Assembly: GCF_014851815.1 (NCBI RefSeq)
Contig: NZ_JACVAJ010000001.1
Location: 62,001 to 126,000, forward strand
Direction of reading: 5' to 3'
Length of the DNA: 64,000 nt
Origin: Pseudoxanthomonas sp. PXM01
Lineage (GTDB): Bacteria; Pseudomonadota; Gammaproteobacteria; Xanthomonadales; Xanthomonadaceae
Shown: piece after piece, positions 21,195 to 29,932 of the stretch
Position numbering within the stretch: the first letter of the stretch is position 1
How the letters are laid out: each line of letters opens with the position of its first letter
Translations under genes and position numbers: made by a program
The notes under the pieces: model-generated
The model's database searches: none
Told to the model about the DNA's origin: nothing
Seen by the model: the letters and a program-made list of their open reading frames with translations, nothing else

Positions 21195-21935
21195 ATGGAA
21201 CGCCACCTGATCGCTTCGCTGATGCTGGGAACCGCCGCACTGCTCGGCACCGCTGCGGCCAAGGCCGCGCCGCAGTACGACGATCGCTATGGCGGCAACG
21301 GGCAGACGGTCCGCTGCGAGTCGCCGAGCAATCGTTACCGCGAATGCCCGATGGATACCCGCGGCGGCGTGCAGCTGACGCGCCAGCTGTCGAGCACGCG
21401 CTGCGAGGAAGGTCGCAACTGGGGCCAGGGCCGTAACGGGGTGTGGGTGGATCGCGGTTGCCGCGCCGAGTTCACCAGCCGTCGCGGCGGCGGTTGGGGC
21501 AATGGCGGTGGCTGGTCGGGCAATGGCCAGCGCATCCGCTGCGAATCGGACAATGGCCGTACGCGGACCTGCGCGATCCCGTCGCGCGCCGACGTCAGGC
21601 TGGTGCGCCAGCTGTCGAGCTCGCGCTGCGTCGAGGGCCAGACCTGGGGCCAGGACCGCAACGGCCTGTGGGTGACGCAGGGCTGCCGCGCCGAGTTCGA
21701 GGTGTACGGACGTGGCAACGGCGGCAACTGGGGGAACAATGGCGGCAATTACGGACGCACCTTCCGCTGCGAGTCCGACAACGGCCGCACGCGCACCTGC
21801 GGCGTCGATGGGCGCCGCGTGGAGCTGGTCCGCCAGCTGTCGAGCAGCGCCTGCATCGAGGGCCGTACCTGGGGGCGCGACAACCGGGGCGTGTGGGTGA
21901 CGTCTGGATGCCGGGCCGAGTTCCGTAGCTGGTGA
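21195..21935 (+). CDS. secreted DUF3011 protein with three repeats
   Basis: A 246-residue exported protein. The signal peptide ([24 protein letters not shown]) is followed by three DUF3011 repeats of about 60 residues, each with RCES, L-RQLSS--C-EG--WG and GVWV--GCRAEF. Glycine/asparagine-rich linkers separate them ([32 protein letters not shown]). Each repeat has four cysteines, probably two disulfides. Function unknown; the DUF is frequent in Xanthomonadaceae. A hairpin (21949-21973) follows the stop. Confidence 0.85.
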   Translation: MERHLIASLMLGTAALLGTAAAKAAPQYDDRYGGNGQTVRCESPSNRYRECPMDTRGGVQLTRQLSSTRCEEGRNWGQGRNGVWVDRGCRAEFTSRRGGGWGNGGGWSGNGQRIRCESDNGRTRTCAIPSRADVRLVRQLSSSRCVEGQTWGQDRNGLWVTQGCRAEFEVYGRGNGGNWGNNGGNYGRTFRCESDNGRTRTCGVDGRRVELVRQLSSSACIEGRTWGRDNRGVWVTSGCRAEFRSW

Positions 21936-21948
21936 GTTCCATGAGGGG

Positions 21949-21973
21949 AACGGCCCGCCCACGGCGGGCCGTT
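21949..21973 (+). terminator. GC-rich hairpin after the DUF3011 gene
   Basis: An 11-bp perfect stem (AACGGCCCGCC / GGCGGGCCGTT) with a 3-base loop. No T tract follows, so it is a weak or Rho-assisted terminator. It ends 11 bp before the mtnA ATG; TACAAT at 21973-21978, directly after it, could be a -10 box giving a nearly leaderless mtnA mRNA. Confidence 0.6.
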
Positions 21974-21984
21974 ACAATGCGGGC

Positions 21985-23043
21985 ATGAACGACACCATCG
22001 ATTACGCCCGCTACGACCGCATCCGTCCGATCCGCTGGACGGGCACTGCCCTGGAACTGCTGGACCAGCGCAAACTCCCGTTCGTCGTGGAGTACCTGGC
22101 CTGCACGACCAGCGACGAGGTCGCTGCCGCCATCCACGACCTGGCCGTGCGCGGCGCGCCTGCCATCGGTATCGCTGCCGCCTGGGGCGTGGTGCTGGCT
22201 TCGCGCGAGGTGCTGGCGGCGACGCCGGCCGAGGCGCTCGAAAAGCTCGAACCGGCCCTGCAGCGCCTCAATGACGCACGCCCCACGGCGGTCAACCTGG
22301 CCTGGGCGCTGGCGCGCATGCGGGCCGCGCTGCGCACCGCCGGCAGCGACTGGCGCGGCGTGCTGGAACTGGAAGCGCTGGCGATCGCCGAGGAAGACCT
22401 GGCGGCGAACCGCCACATGGGCGAGCTCGGCGCGGCGCTCATCGCTGAGGGCAGCGGCGTGCTGACCCACTGCAATACCGGTTCGCTGGCCACCGCCGGC
22501 TTCGGCACCGCCCTGGGCGTGATCCGCGCCGGCGTGGCGCAGGGGCGCATCGGCAAGGTGTACGCCGGCGAGACGCGACCGTGGCAGCAGGGCGCGCGGC
22601 TGACCGCGTGGGAACTGCAGCAGGACGGCATTCCCGCCACGCTGATCGCCGACTCCGCCGCCTCGCACCTGATGAAGACCGGCGCCGTGCAGTGGGTGGT
22701 CGTGGGTGCAGACCGCATCTGCGCCAACGGCGATACCGCCAACAAGATCGGCACCTACCAGCTGGCCATCGCTGCGCGCCACCACGGTGCGAAGTTCATG
22801 GTGGTGGCGCCGTCGTCGACGGTGGACATGGCCACGCCGAACGGCGAGGCCATCCATATCGAGGAGCGCGACCCGGCCGAACTGCTCGGCATCGGCGGCA
22901 CGCGGGTCGTCGCCGACGGCGTGGCGGCCTGGAACCCGGTGTTCGACGTCACCCCGGCCTCGCTGATCGACGCCATCGTCACCGAGAAGGGCGTGATCGA
23001 GCAGCCGGACGAAGCACGCATGCGGGCCGCGTTCGGCGGATGA
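21985..23043 (+). CDS. mtnA: S-methyl-5-thioribose-1-phosphate isomerase
   Basis: Methionine-salvage enzyme that isomerises methylthioribose 1-phosphate to methylthioribulose 1-phosphate. The 352-residue protein has [13 protein letters not shown], the catalytic cysteine in [12 protein letters not shown], the catalytic aspartate in [22 protein letters not shown], and a C-terminal [22 protein letters not shown]. No other salvage genes are adjacent. eIF2B-like relatives are less likely given both catalytic residues. Confidence 0.95.
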   Translation: MNDTIDYARYDRIRPIRWTGTALELLDQRKLPFVVEYLACTTSDEVAAAIHDLAVRGAPAIGIAAAWGVVLASREVLAATPAEALEKLEPALQRLNDARPTAVNLAWALARMRAALRTAGSDWRGVLELEALAIAEEDLAANRHMGELGAALIAEGSGVLTHCNTGSLATAGFGTALGVIRAGVAQGRIGKVYAGETRPWQQGARLTAWELQQDGIPATLIADSAASHLMKTGAVQWVVVGADRICANGDTANKIGTYQLAIAARHHGAKFMVVAPSSTVDMATPNGEAIHIEERDPAELLGIGGTRVVADGVAAWNPVFDVTPASLIDAIVTEKGVIEQPDEARMRAAFGG

Positions 23044-23224
23044 CACCGGCCGCCCGCGCGCCCGTCCCGTCCAACACCGACGCAGCGCGTCAGCGGCGTA
23101 CGGAGGCGGGCATGCGGGTGGCAGGGGGCGCCTGAGGCGCGGCCACTGCGCACGGGGCGGCGTCACGGACGGTGGCGTGGCACGCGGGTTGCATTGCGGG
23201 GAAGGTCCCGTCCAGGAATCGCGC

Positions 23225-24364
23225 ATGCGCGCCCAGACCGTCCACGCACCGATCGTCGCTCCCGGCTTGCGCCACAGCGTGCGCACGCTGTTGTCGCGCC
23301 GGTCGACCCGGGCGCTGGATGCCGCCGAACGCGAAGACCTTGCGGTCGCGCAGCTGCGCGCGACACGCCCCATCGTCAGCGGCGTGCTGCTGTGTGGTGC
23401 GGTGCTGCTGGCCATCATCGCACTCTTCGAACTGGCGGAAGTGACGCCATCGATCGGCTATCCGGTGTGGGCGCAGCTGCTGGCGTCGGTCGGTGTCGCG
23501 GGCTGCGCCGCAGGCGTTGCGCGGCTGGTGCAGTGGCAGCACCGGCTGATGCTGGTGCTGGCGGGCACGCTGCTGGCCGGCATCTTCATGAGCATGCCGC
23601 TACCGGGAGCGACCGGCCAACTGGCGCTGCGCACCGGCCTGTTCCAGTTGCTGCCGCTGGCGCTGATGGCGCTGATGGTGCGTCCGGTCTCGCTGCTGGC
23701 GCTGGCATTGCTGATCGTGGTGATGGCACAGCTGCGCATCGCGCTGTACGGGGCACCAGGCACGGGCACTGCGCTGTACTGGCTGTACACCCTGACGACG
23801 ATCGGCTTCGGCCTGGTGCTGGCGGGGTATCGCACGGACTTCGCGGTATCCGCGTGGCAGATGCGCCGCCGGCTGGTGCGGCAGGCGCACACGGATGAAC
23901 TGACCGGACTGCTGAACCGTAATGGCTGGGGCGACCATGCGGTCGCCGCGCATGCGCGGGCCGTTGCCGTCGGCAATCCGGTGGCGGTGGTGGTGCTGGA
24001 CATCGATTTCTTCAAGCGCATCAACGACGACCACGGCCACGATGGCGGCGACGCAGTGCTGCAGCGACTGGGCGGCATCATGCGTGCCCGCGTCGGTGCG
24101 ACCGGTTGCGCGGCGCGTATCGGTGGTGAGGAGTTCGCCGTACTGCTGGAAGGGAACGACGCGCTGGAGGCAGAGGCGTTCGCCGAACGTCTGCGCCGTG
24201 AATTCGGCAAGGCGCAGGGCGAGGTGGCGACGACGCTCTCTGCCGGCGTTGCCCACCATCGACCGGGCGAGTCGCTGGGTGACCAGATGCGGCGTGCCGA
24301 TGTGGCGCTGTACGACGCCAAGCGCGAAGGGCGCGACCGCGTTCATGTTGCGGACGTTTCCTGA
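23225..24364 (+). CDS. membrane-bound diguanylate cyclase
   Basis: A 379-residue protein with a basic N terminus, about six membrane helices (roughly 50-205), and a C-terminal GGDEF domain (about 215-375). The active-site motif is intact as GGEEF (about 300-304), so it should make c-di-GMP. No RxxD inhibitory site is found just before GGEEF, so product inhibition may be absent. The ATG at 23225 is preferred; the frame extends 16 residues upstream to 23177 without a good ribosome site. The 181-bp gap before it holds no feature I can name. Confidence 0.85.
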   Translation: MRAQTVHAPIVAPGLRHSVRTLLSRRSTRALDAAEREDLAVAQLRATRPIVSGVLLCGAVLLAIIALFELAEVTPSIGYPVWAQLLASVGVAGCAAGVARLVQWQHRLMLVLAGTLLAGIFMSMPLPGATGQLALRTGLFQLLPLALMALMVRPVSLLALALLIVVMAQLRIALYGAPGTGTALYWLYTLTTIGFGLVLAGYRTDFAVSAWQMRRRLVRQAHTDELTGLLNRNGWGDHAVAAHARAVAVGNPVAVVVLDIDFFKRINDDHGHDGGDAVLQRLGGIMRARVGATGCAARIGGEEFAVLLEGNDALEAEAFAERLRREFGKAQGEVATTLSAGVAHHRPGESLGDQMRRADVALYDAKREGRDRVHVADVS

Positions 24365-24459
24365 ACGACCCAGATGTGATTCCAAATGTGACAACCCTGC
24401 GCTAGCATCCTTGCGATGTCGGCAGGGCACCCCTGCGACGCAGTGAATACCAGGGGATC

Positions 24460-26262
24460 ATGAACGACGACAGCACCCGGCAGACCTGGGGACGATGGCG
24501 ACTGCCCCTGCTGGGGCTGGTGGTCCTGCTGATCGTGGTCGGCCCGGTGATTCTGCTCCAGCGCCTGTCGCGCTCCAGCCAGGAAGCCATCGACGTCGTC
24601 GTGCACACGCACCAGGTGGAAGCCGCCGTCCTGGCGCTGGCGCTGGATGTCCGCGAGATCGAAAGTTCGGCCATGTTGATCGCGCTGGGCGCGGACCATC
24701 CGCTGGCGCGCGATCGCCTGGTGAACGGGCGCCGCGCGTTGCCGGAGCGGTTCGACACGCTGGCCCGGTTGACCGCGGACAATCCCGAGCAGCTGGTGCG
24801 CGTCGGCAGGCTGCGCGAACTCGTCGATGCCCGCATCGACGTGGTCGATCAATTGATCGAGGCGCCCGAAGCGTATCGGGGCAGTGTGGTCTCGCCGCTG
24901 GCTACGCGGTTCCCCATCCGCGGCCTGCTGAACGACATCCTGGTCGACGAGCAGGCCCTGCTGGCCGAACGCAGTGGCGATGCCACCGAGCAACGGCAGC
25001 GCATGGAATGGATCCGGATGATCGCGCTGGGCGCGCAGTTGCTGCTGCTGTCTCTGGTGCTGATGTCGTTGGGTCGCCAGGTGGCGCGCCGGCTTACAGC
25101 GGAGAAAGGCACGCTACGGGCGAGCCAGCGCGCACTGGTGGTGCTGGACACGGTGCGCGAGCCCATCGTGCTGCTAGATGGCGAACAGCACATCCAGATG
25201 CACAACGCCGCCTTCGGCGAGCTGTATGGCGTCGAGAAGGGCAAGACGGCCGTCAGCCTCGACGAGCTGGGCGAGGCGTGGCAGGACAAGGTGATGCGCC
25301 AGCGGCTGGATGACGTGCTGGCGCGCGGTCGCGAACTGTGGGACTACGAACTGCAGCAGGAGACCGCCGACGGCCTGCGCCGCACGGTGCTGCTCAATGC
25401 GCGCCGCATGCCGCTTCCCGACAACGACGACCACGCCGTGCTGGTGACGGTCAGCGACATCTCGCTGCAGAAGACCGCGCAGCAGGAGATCGCCGCGCTG
25501 AACCGCCAGTTGGAGGGCAAGGTGGAGCAGGTCTCGGAAGTGAACCGCGAACTGGAAGCCTTCAGCTATTCGGTCTCGCACGACCTGCGTGCGCCGCTGC
25601 GGCACGTGGCCGGTTTCTCGGACAAGCTCGGCCGCCACCTGGGCGAGGGCATGGACGACAAGAGCCGCCATTACATCGGCGTGATCGGCGACTCCGCGCG
25701 CCGCATGTCGCAGCTGATCGACGATCTACTGGTCTACTCGCGCCTGGGCCGCAGCGCGCTGCGCCTGCAGGCGGTGGACATGCAGTCGCTGGTGGCCGAG
25801 GCCCGCGCGATGCTGGACGCCAACGAGGCCAACGACGGTCGCGCCGACCGCGTCGAGTGGCGCGTCTCGCCGATGCCCATCGTGCTGGCCGACGAGAATA
25901 TGATGCGGCAGGTGTGGAGCAACCTGTTGGGTAATGCGCTGAAGTACAGCAGCCAGCGCGAGCGCTCGGTCATCGAGGTCGAGCACCGGTTGCAGGCCGA
26001 CGGCAGTCATCTGTTCAGCGTGCGCGACAACGGTGCCGGCTTCGACATGGCGTATGCGGGTAAGCTGTTCGGCGTCTTCCAGCGCCTGCACAAGGCCAGC
26101 GAGTTCGCCGGCACCGGCATCGGCCTGGCGAGCGTGCGCCGCGTGCTGGGTCGCCATGGCGGCCGCATCTGGGCCGAGGCGGTGCCCGACCAGGGCGCGA
26201 CCTTCTTCTTCACCCTTCCCGCGGCGCTCGATGCTCCGCTTTCCCGAGAGAGAGACGCATGA
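24460..26262 (+). CDS. membrane sensor histidine kinase with PAS domain
   Basis: A 600-residue kinase: membrane helix near 15-33, a helical extracytoplasmic domain of about 150 residues (CHASE3-like), a second helix near 187-203, a PAS domain (about 215-345), a short coiled coil, a HisKA domain with His374 in YSVSHDLRAPLRHV, and HATPase_c with N box (NLLGNALKYSS) and G boxes (DNGAGFDM, GTGIGL). The HisKA/HATPase half resembles the phytochrome-associated kinases that pair with Rcp1-like regulators, which fits the next gene. The stop overlaps the regulator start (ATGA), so they are coupled. Confidence 0.88.
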   Translation: MNDDSTRQTWGRWRLPLLGLVVLLIVVGPVILLQRLSRSSQEAIDVVVHTHQVEAAVLALALDVREIESSAMLIALGADHPLARDRLVNGRRALPERFDTLARLTADNPEQLVRVGRLRELVDARIDVVDQLIEAPEAYRGSVVSPLATRFPIRGLLNDILVDEQALLAERSGDATEQRQRMEWIRMIALGAQLLLLSLVLMSLGRQVARRLTAEKGTLRASQRALVVLDTVREPIVLLDGEQHIQMHNAAFGELYGVEKGKTAVSLDELGEAWQDKVMRQRLDDVLARGRELWDYELQQETADGLRRTVLLNARRMPLPDNDDHAVLVTVSDISLQKTAQQEIAALNRQLEGKVEQVSEVNRELEAFSYSVSHDLRAPLRHVAGFSDKLGRHLGEGMDDKSRHYIGVIGDSARRMSQLIDDLLVYSRLGRSALRLQAVDMQSLVAEARAMLDANEANDGRADRVEWRVSPMPIVLADENMMRQVWSNLLGNALKYSSQRERSVIEVEHRLQADGSHLFSVRDNGAGFDMAYAGKLFGVFQRLHKASEFAGTGIGLASVRRVLGRHGGRIWAEAVPDQGATFFFTLPAALDAPLSRERDA

Positions 26263-26699
26263 GCGACATCCGCACCATCCTGCTGGCCGAGGACAGCCTG
26301 GCCGACGCCGAAATGGCGATCGACGCGCTGCGCGAGGCCAACCTGGCCAACCCCATCGTGCATGTCGAGGATGGCGTCGAAGCACTGGATTACCTGTTCC
26401 GCCGCGGCGCGCACGCCGATCGCCCCGAAGGCATGCCGTCGGTGCTGCTGCTGGACATCAAGATGCCGCGCATGGACGGCCTGGAAGTGCTGAAGCACAT
26501 CCGCGGCGACGAGAAGCTCAAGCACCTGCCGGTGGTGATCCTGTCGTCCTCGCGCGAGGAAAGCGACCTGGCGCGCAGCTGGGACCTGGGCGTGAACGCC
26601 TACGTGGTCAAGCCCGTCGACATCGACCAGTTCTTCCAGGCGGTGAAGACGCTGGGCACGTTCTGGGCCGTGATCAACGAAACCCCGGCCAAGGGCTGA
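26259..26699 (+). CDS. stand-alone response regulator, Rcp1-like
   Basis: A 146-residue single receiver domain: acidic pocket ED (11-12), phosphoacceptor Asp66 in LLLDIKMPRMDG, Thr/Ser in VVILSSSREE and Lys in YVVKPVDIDQF. No output domain. Its length and sequence fit the Rcp1 group, which acts with phytochrome-type or PAS kinases. The start overlaps the kinase stop and the hybrid-kinase GTG comes 4 bp after its stop, so it should relay between the two. Confidence 0.9.
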   Translation: MSDIRTILLAEDSLADAEMAIDALREANLANPIVHVEDGVEALDYLFRRGAHADRPEGMPSVLLLDIKMPRMDGLEVLKHIRGDEKLKHLPVVILSSSREESDLARSWDLGVNAYVVKPVDIDQFFQAVKTLGTFWAVINETPAKG

Positions 26700-26702
26700 T
26701 CC

Positions 26703-28211
26703 GTGCCACATTCCGGTACCCCGCTGGGCCGCGTCCACATCCTGCTCGTCGAGGATTCCGAGCTCGACGCCGAACTGTTGATCGAGCAACTGCTGGAGGC
26801 CGGGCTCGACGCCGAGTTCGTGCGCGTGGATGGCGCGGACGACATGCGGGCGGCGCTGGCGGGCAAGACGTTCGACCTGGTGCTGTCGGACATGGACCTG
26901 CCGGGGTTCTCCGGCTACCAGGCGCTCGAGATCCTGCGGGGGCACGATGCGCGCCTGCCGTTCGTGTTCTTCTCCGGCACCATCGGCGAGGAGACCGCGG
27001 TGAAGGCCTTGCAGGAGGGCGCCAGCGACTACGTGCTGAAACACTCGCCCGCGCGGCTTCCGTCGGCGGTGGCGCGGGCGATCCGCGAAGCGCGTACCGA
27101 GCGCGAGCGCGAACACGCCGAGCGCGAACTGATGCGCTCGCAGCGGCTGGACTGCCTGGCGATGCTGGCGGCGGGCCTGAGCCACGACCTGCGCAACATC
27201 CTGCAGCCGTTGCTGATCGTGCCCGACCTGCTGTCGACCTACAGCGAGGATCCGAAGATCCTGCGCCTGGGCGCGGTGATCTCGGAGAGCGGCAAGCGCG
27301 GCCACGAGATGGCCGACTCGATGCTCTCGTTCGTGCGCGGTTCGCGCAAGGCCAGCGAGACGATCAACGTGGCGGCGCTCTTCAGCGCGGTGCAGCTGCT
27401 GCTGCAGGGCAGCCTGTCGCGGCAGGTCCGACTGACGGTGGAACAGCCGCCGGAAGACCTGCTGATCGAGGGCAATTACACCGAGTTCCAGCAGTGCCTG
27501 ATCAACCTCTGCCTCAACGGCATCCAGGCGATGGCCGAGCGCGGTGGCCAGCTGACGCTGTCGGCCGCACCGACCGTCACACCGGACGGCAAGGAGTTCG
27601 TCGTGCTGCGCGTCACCGACGAGGGCAGCGGCATGGACGAGGCGACGCGGCAGCAGCTGTTCACCCCGTTCTTCACCACCAAGGCCAGCGGTACCGGACT
27701 GGGCCTGATGTCGTGCAAGCGCATCATCGATTCGGTGCAGGGACGCATCGAGGTACGCAGCGTCGCGGGGCAGGGCACCACCTTCGAACTGCACCTGCCG
27801 GCGCCGCGTACCGACGAGTGGGCGGGCGCGGAGGACGCGTCGTACCTGGATGGCGAAGGTCGCAAGATCCTGCTGGTCGATGGCGATGCGACGCGCCTGT
27901 CGCTGCTCGGCAACGCACTGGCCGCGCAGGGCTACGATCCGGTGATGGCGCCGGACGGTGCGATCGCGCTGCAGCAGATCGCCCGCAACGGCCTGCCGGC
28001 GCTGGCGATCATCGACGACGACATCCTGATGCTGTCGGCGGCGGACGTGCTGGCGGTGTTGCAGGAGGCGGGATTCGACGGGCCGGTGATCCGTCTGCGC
28101 GAGCCGGGCACGCCAGCCGACCGCCATGACAGCGCGGCGACCGTGGTCAAGCCGGTGCAGGTGACGTCGCTGTTCGGTGCGATCGAGCACGCGCTCGGAT
28201 TGCGCGCCTGA
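26703..28211 (+). CDS. hybrid protein: receiver - histidine kinase - receiver
   Basis: A 502-residue cytoplasmic protein starting at a GTG. An N-terminal receiver has Asp63 in LSDMDLPGFSG; the central kinase has His161 in AGLSHDLRNILQP and an HATPase_c domain (NLCLNGIQAM, DEGSGMD, GTGLGL); the C-terminal receiver (about 388-500) is more divergent but keeps an aspartate cluster (IIDDDIL) and a lysine (VVKPVQ). There is no membrane segment, so its input is presumably phosphoryl flow through the first receiver from the upstream kinase. Output target unknown. Confidence 0.87.
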   Translation: MPHSGTPLGRVHILLVEDSELDAELLIEQLLEAGLDAEFVRVDGADDMRAALAGKTFDLVLSDMDLPGFSGYQALEILRGHDARLPFVFFSGTIGEETAVKALQEGASDYVLKHSPARLPSAVARAIREARTEREREHAERELMRSQRLDCLAMLAAGLSHDLRNILQPLLIVPDLLSTYSEDPKILRLGAVISESGKRGHEMADSMLSFVRGSRKASETINVAALFSAVQLLLQGSLSRQVRLTVEQPPEDLLIEGNYTEFQQCLINLCLNGIQAMAERGGQLTLSAAPTVTPDGKEFVVLRVTDEGSGMDEATRQQLFTPFFTTKASGTGLGLMSCKRIIDSVQGRIEVRSVAGQGTTFELHLPAPRTDEWAGAEDASYLDGEGRKILLVDGDATRLSLLGNALAAQGYDPVMAPDGAIALQQIARNGLPALAIIDDDILMLSAADVLAVLQEAGFDGPVIRLREPGTPADRHDSAATVVKPVQVTSLFGAIEHALGLRA

Positions 28212-28248
28212 CCCCGAACGCGGGTATCAGGCGTCGCTGGATGCCGCC

Positions 28249-28575
28249 TCAGGCGCGGCCCATCACGGGCTGCGGCTTCAGCCGCTGCCACACGGCACGC
28301 ATGATCGGCTGCGCGCGGTACCAGCCGATCGGCGTGTCCGGGCAGTGGCGCTGCAAGCGGTCGCGCAGCGAGGGGGCGATCTCGTCGAACTCCTGCCGGT
28401 GGTGCAGCAGGTAGGCGTCGTAGCCGATCTTCAGGCATTGCTCCAGGTCGCCCACCGTGGCGCCGACGACCTGGAACGTGTCCTCGTTGAGGCGGGTTTT
28501 CCAGTACGCCAGTTCGGCATCGATATCGACGATCTGCGCGGTGGCGTGCGCGTTGCGGTTGTGCAGGCTGCCCAT
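28249..28575 (-). CDS. small protein of unknown function, member 1 of a three-gene related set
   Basis: A 108-residue soluble protein with GGGGGAG before the ATG at 28575. Motifs shared with the next gene upstream: VDIDAELAYW, LKIGYDAYLLHHR, and a C-terminal W-A---R-VW-RL. The AT-rich stretch 28600-28680, unusual here, is probably its promoter (it contains CTTAAG and TTAAA elements). It converges with the hybrid-kinase gene, 37 bp away. No named family recognised. Confidence 0.7.
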   Translation of the reverse strand: MGSLHNRNAHATAQIVDIDAELAYWKTRLNEDTFQVVGATVGDLEQCLKIGYDAYLLHHRQEFDEIAPSLRDRLQRHCPDTPIGWYRAQPIMRAVWQRLKPQPVMGRA

Positions 28576-28703
28576 GGTGACTCCCCCGTGTCGGTGTGTG
28601 GTGACGGGGTGAGTTTTTGATCGGCGCGGTGATGCTTAAGTGAAATAAAGGGCGTTTTAACCTGCATTTAACCGTGCGCCAGCCTTTTTGTTCACCTTTG
28701 CCT

Positions 28704-29141
28704 TCAGCGCGTGAAGCCATTGCCTGCGCGGCGTTGCATCGCCTCGGCGATCACGGTGCGTTCGTCCATCCCCGTGGCGACCAGAGGGGCGAACAGCGGA
28801 GGGTCCTGCTCCAGCGGTGCGTTGAGCCGCTCCCACACGCGTGCGATCACCACCGATGCCAGCGACCAGTCCAGGCGCGTGCCGCGCGCCAGCGCGGCTT
28901 CATAGCGCGTGGGCAGGGCGGGCAGTAGTTCCTGCAACGGACGGCGGCGGGAGAGCAGGTAGATGTCGTAGGCGAACTTCAGCGTGGGCACGTAATGGCG
29001 GAAGGCCAGGCCAGGGCGATGGAAGGCCTGGCGTGCGTAGGTCTTTTCCCAGAAATGCAGTTCGGTCTGGATGTCGACGACCGCACAGGGCATCGCCACG
29101 TCGTTCCAGGCATGGGCGGACGGATCGGGCTGACAGGACAT
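28704..29141 (-). CDS. small protein of unknown function, member 2 of a three-gene related set
   Basis: A 145-residue protein from the ATG at 29141 (MSCQPDPSAHAW), preceded by GGAGGGG. It shares with the 28249-28575 product VDIQTELHFW, LKFAYDIYLLSRR and DWSLASVVIARVWERL, then adds about 35 residues (FAPLVATGMDERTVIAEAMQ). No signal peptide, membrane helix or catalytic motif. The conserved aromatic/aliphatic pattern suggests a small helical domain. A 260-bp gap before the third gene contains nothing recognisable. Confidence 0.7.
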   Translation of the reverse strand: MSCQPDPSAHAWNDVAMPCAVVDIQTELHFWEKTYARQAFHRPGLAFRHYVPTLKFAYDIYLLSRRRPLQELLPALPTRYEAALARGTRLDWSLASVVIARVWERLNAPLEQDPPLFAPLVATGMDERTVIAEAMQRRAGNGFTR

Positions 29142-29401
29142 GGATTCCCCTCCATGGCACGGCGCCTGGCGGAGAAGGAACCTGCGGAGGGACCACCATC
29201 GGCGGGCACACGACGCATGTGCCTGCGGGCGGCGGCCGTCGTCCGGCCGCGCGGTGCCTGTGGTGACGTGCCACGCCTCCCGAAGAAGGCGCGAGGTTCC
29301 CGCCTTGCCGGCGCTTGTCGTTATCGTTGCCCCTGCCTCCATGGACACGCAGGGGCGCGATGCGAGCGGCCAGCCGTTCGTCGTTCGCTACCGATGCGAC
29401 T

Positions 29402-29755
29402 TCAATGCATGCGGGGTTGTGCCGCGCCGTGCTCGTCGAGCCAGCGCCAGGTCTCGCGCAGCAGGGTGCGGGCCACCGGCCAGTCCGGCCCGGAATCGCC
29501 GCTGAGGCGCTCCCAGTGGGTTTCCAGTTCGAGTTCGGTATCCAGGTCGAGCTGCCCGTCGTGGTCGGCGTGGGAAGCGGCCGCGAACGCATAGGCGCGG
29601 CAGGCGTCCTCCCACGCGACATCCGGGTGCAGGCGGCGCCGGCGACCGTAATCATGGACGGTGAAGGCGGCGAAGGCGTCGTGGGTCACGGCCGGTGCGC
29701 GGGGCGGCATCTGCCGGAGCGTGTCGAGCTGGTCGCGATAGATCTGTCGGTCCAT
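29402..29755 (-). CDS. small protein of unknown function, member 3 of a three-gene related set
   Basis: A 117-residue protein with GGAGACC before the ATG at 29755. Its C-terminal half resembles the other two: TELELETHWERL and PDWPVARTLLRETWRWL match their DW--A---R-VW-RL ends. The N-terminal half (DRQIYRDQLDTLRQMPPRAPAV) differs. All three lie on the minus strand within 1.5 kb, which implies local duplication. Function unknown. Confidence 0.65.
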   Translation of the reverse strand: MDRQIYRDQLDTLRQMPPRAPAVTHDAFAAFTVHDYGRRRRLHPDVAWEDACRAYAFAAASHADHDGQLDLDTELELETHWERLSGDSGPDWPVARTLLRETWRWLDEHGAAQPRMH

Positions 29756-29873
29756 GGGGGTCTCCGTGGGGGTACTGCCGTGGTATCGCGCGTGACGTTA
29801 TCGACGGGTGAGAAATCCCTTTGCTGTCCTGTCACAAAGCTGAGATACCGGGCGGGCGATCAGCGGGCAGTCA

Positions 29874-29890
29874 GTCTCAGTCACTGAGAC
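29874..29890. promoter_or_regulatory. perfect inverted repeat upstream of the helicase gene, possible operator
   Basis: GTCTCAG-TCA-CTGAGAC, a 7-bp perfect dyad 43 bp upstream of the helicase ATG at 29933. It does not match the LexA2 operator at 35489-35508. A regulatory role is inference. Confidence 0.35.
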
Positions 29891-29932
29891 GCGCCGCGCG
29901 TCAGATGGCGGCCTGTCGCCGAGAGAAAGCCC

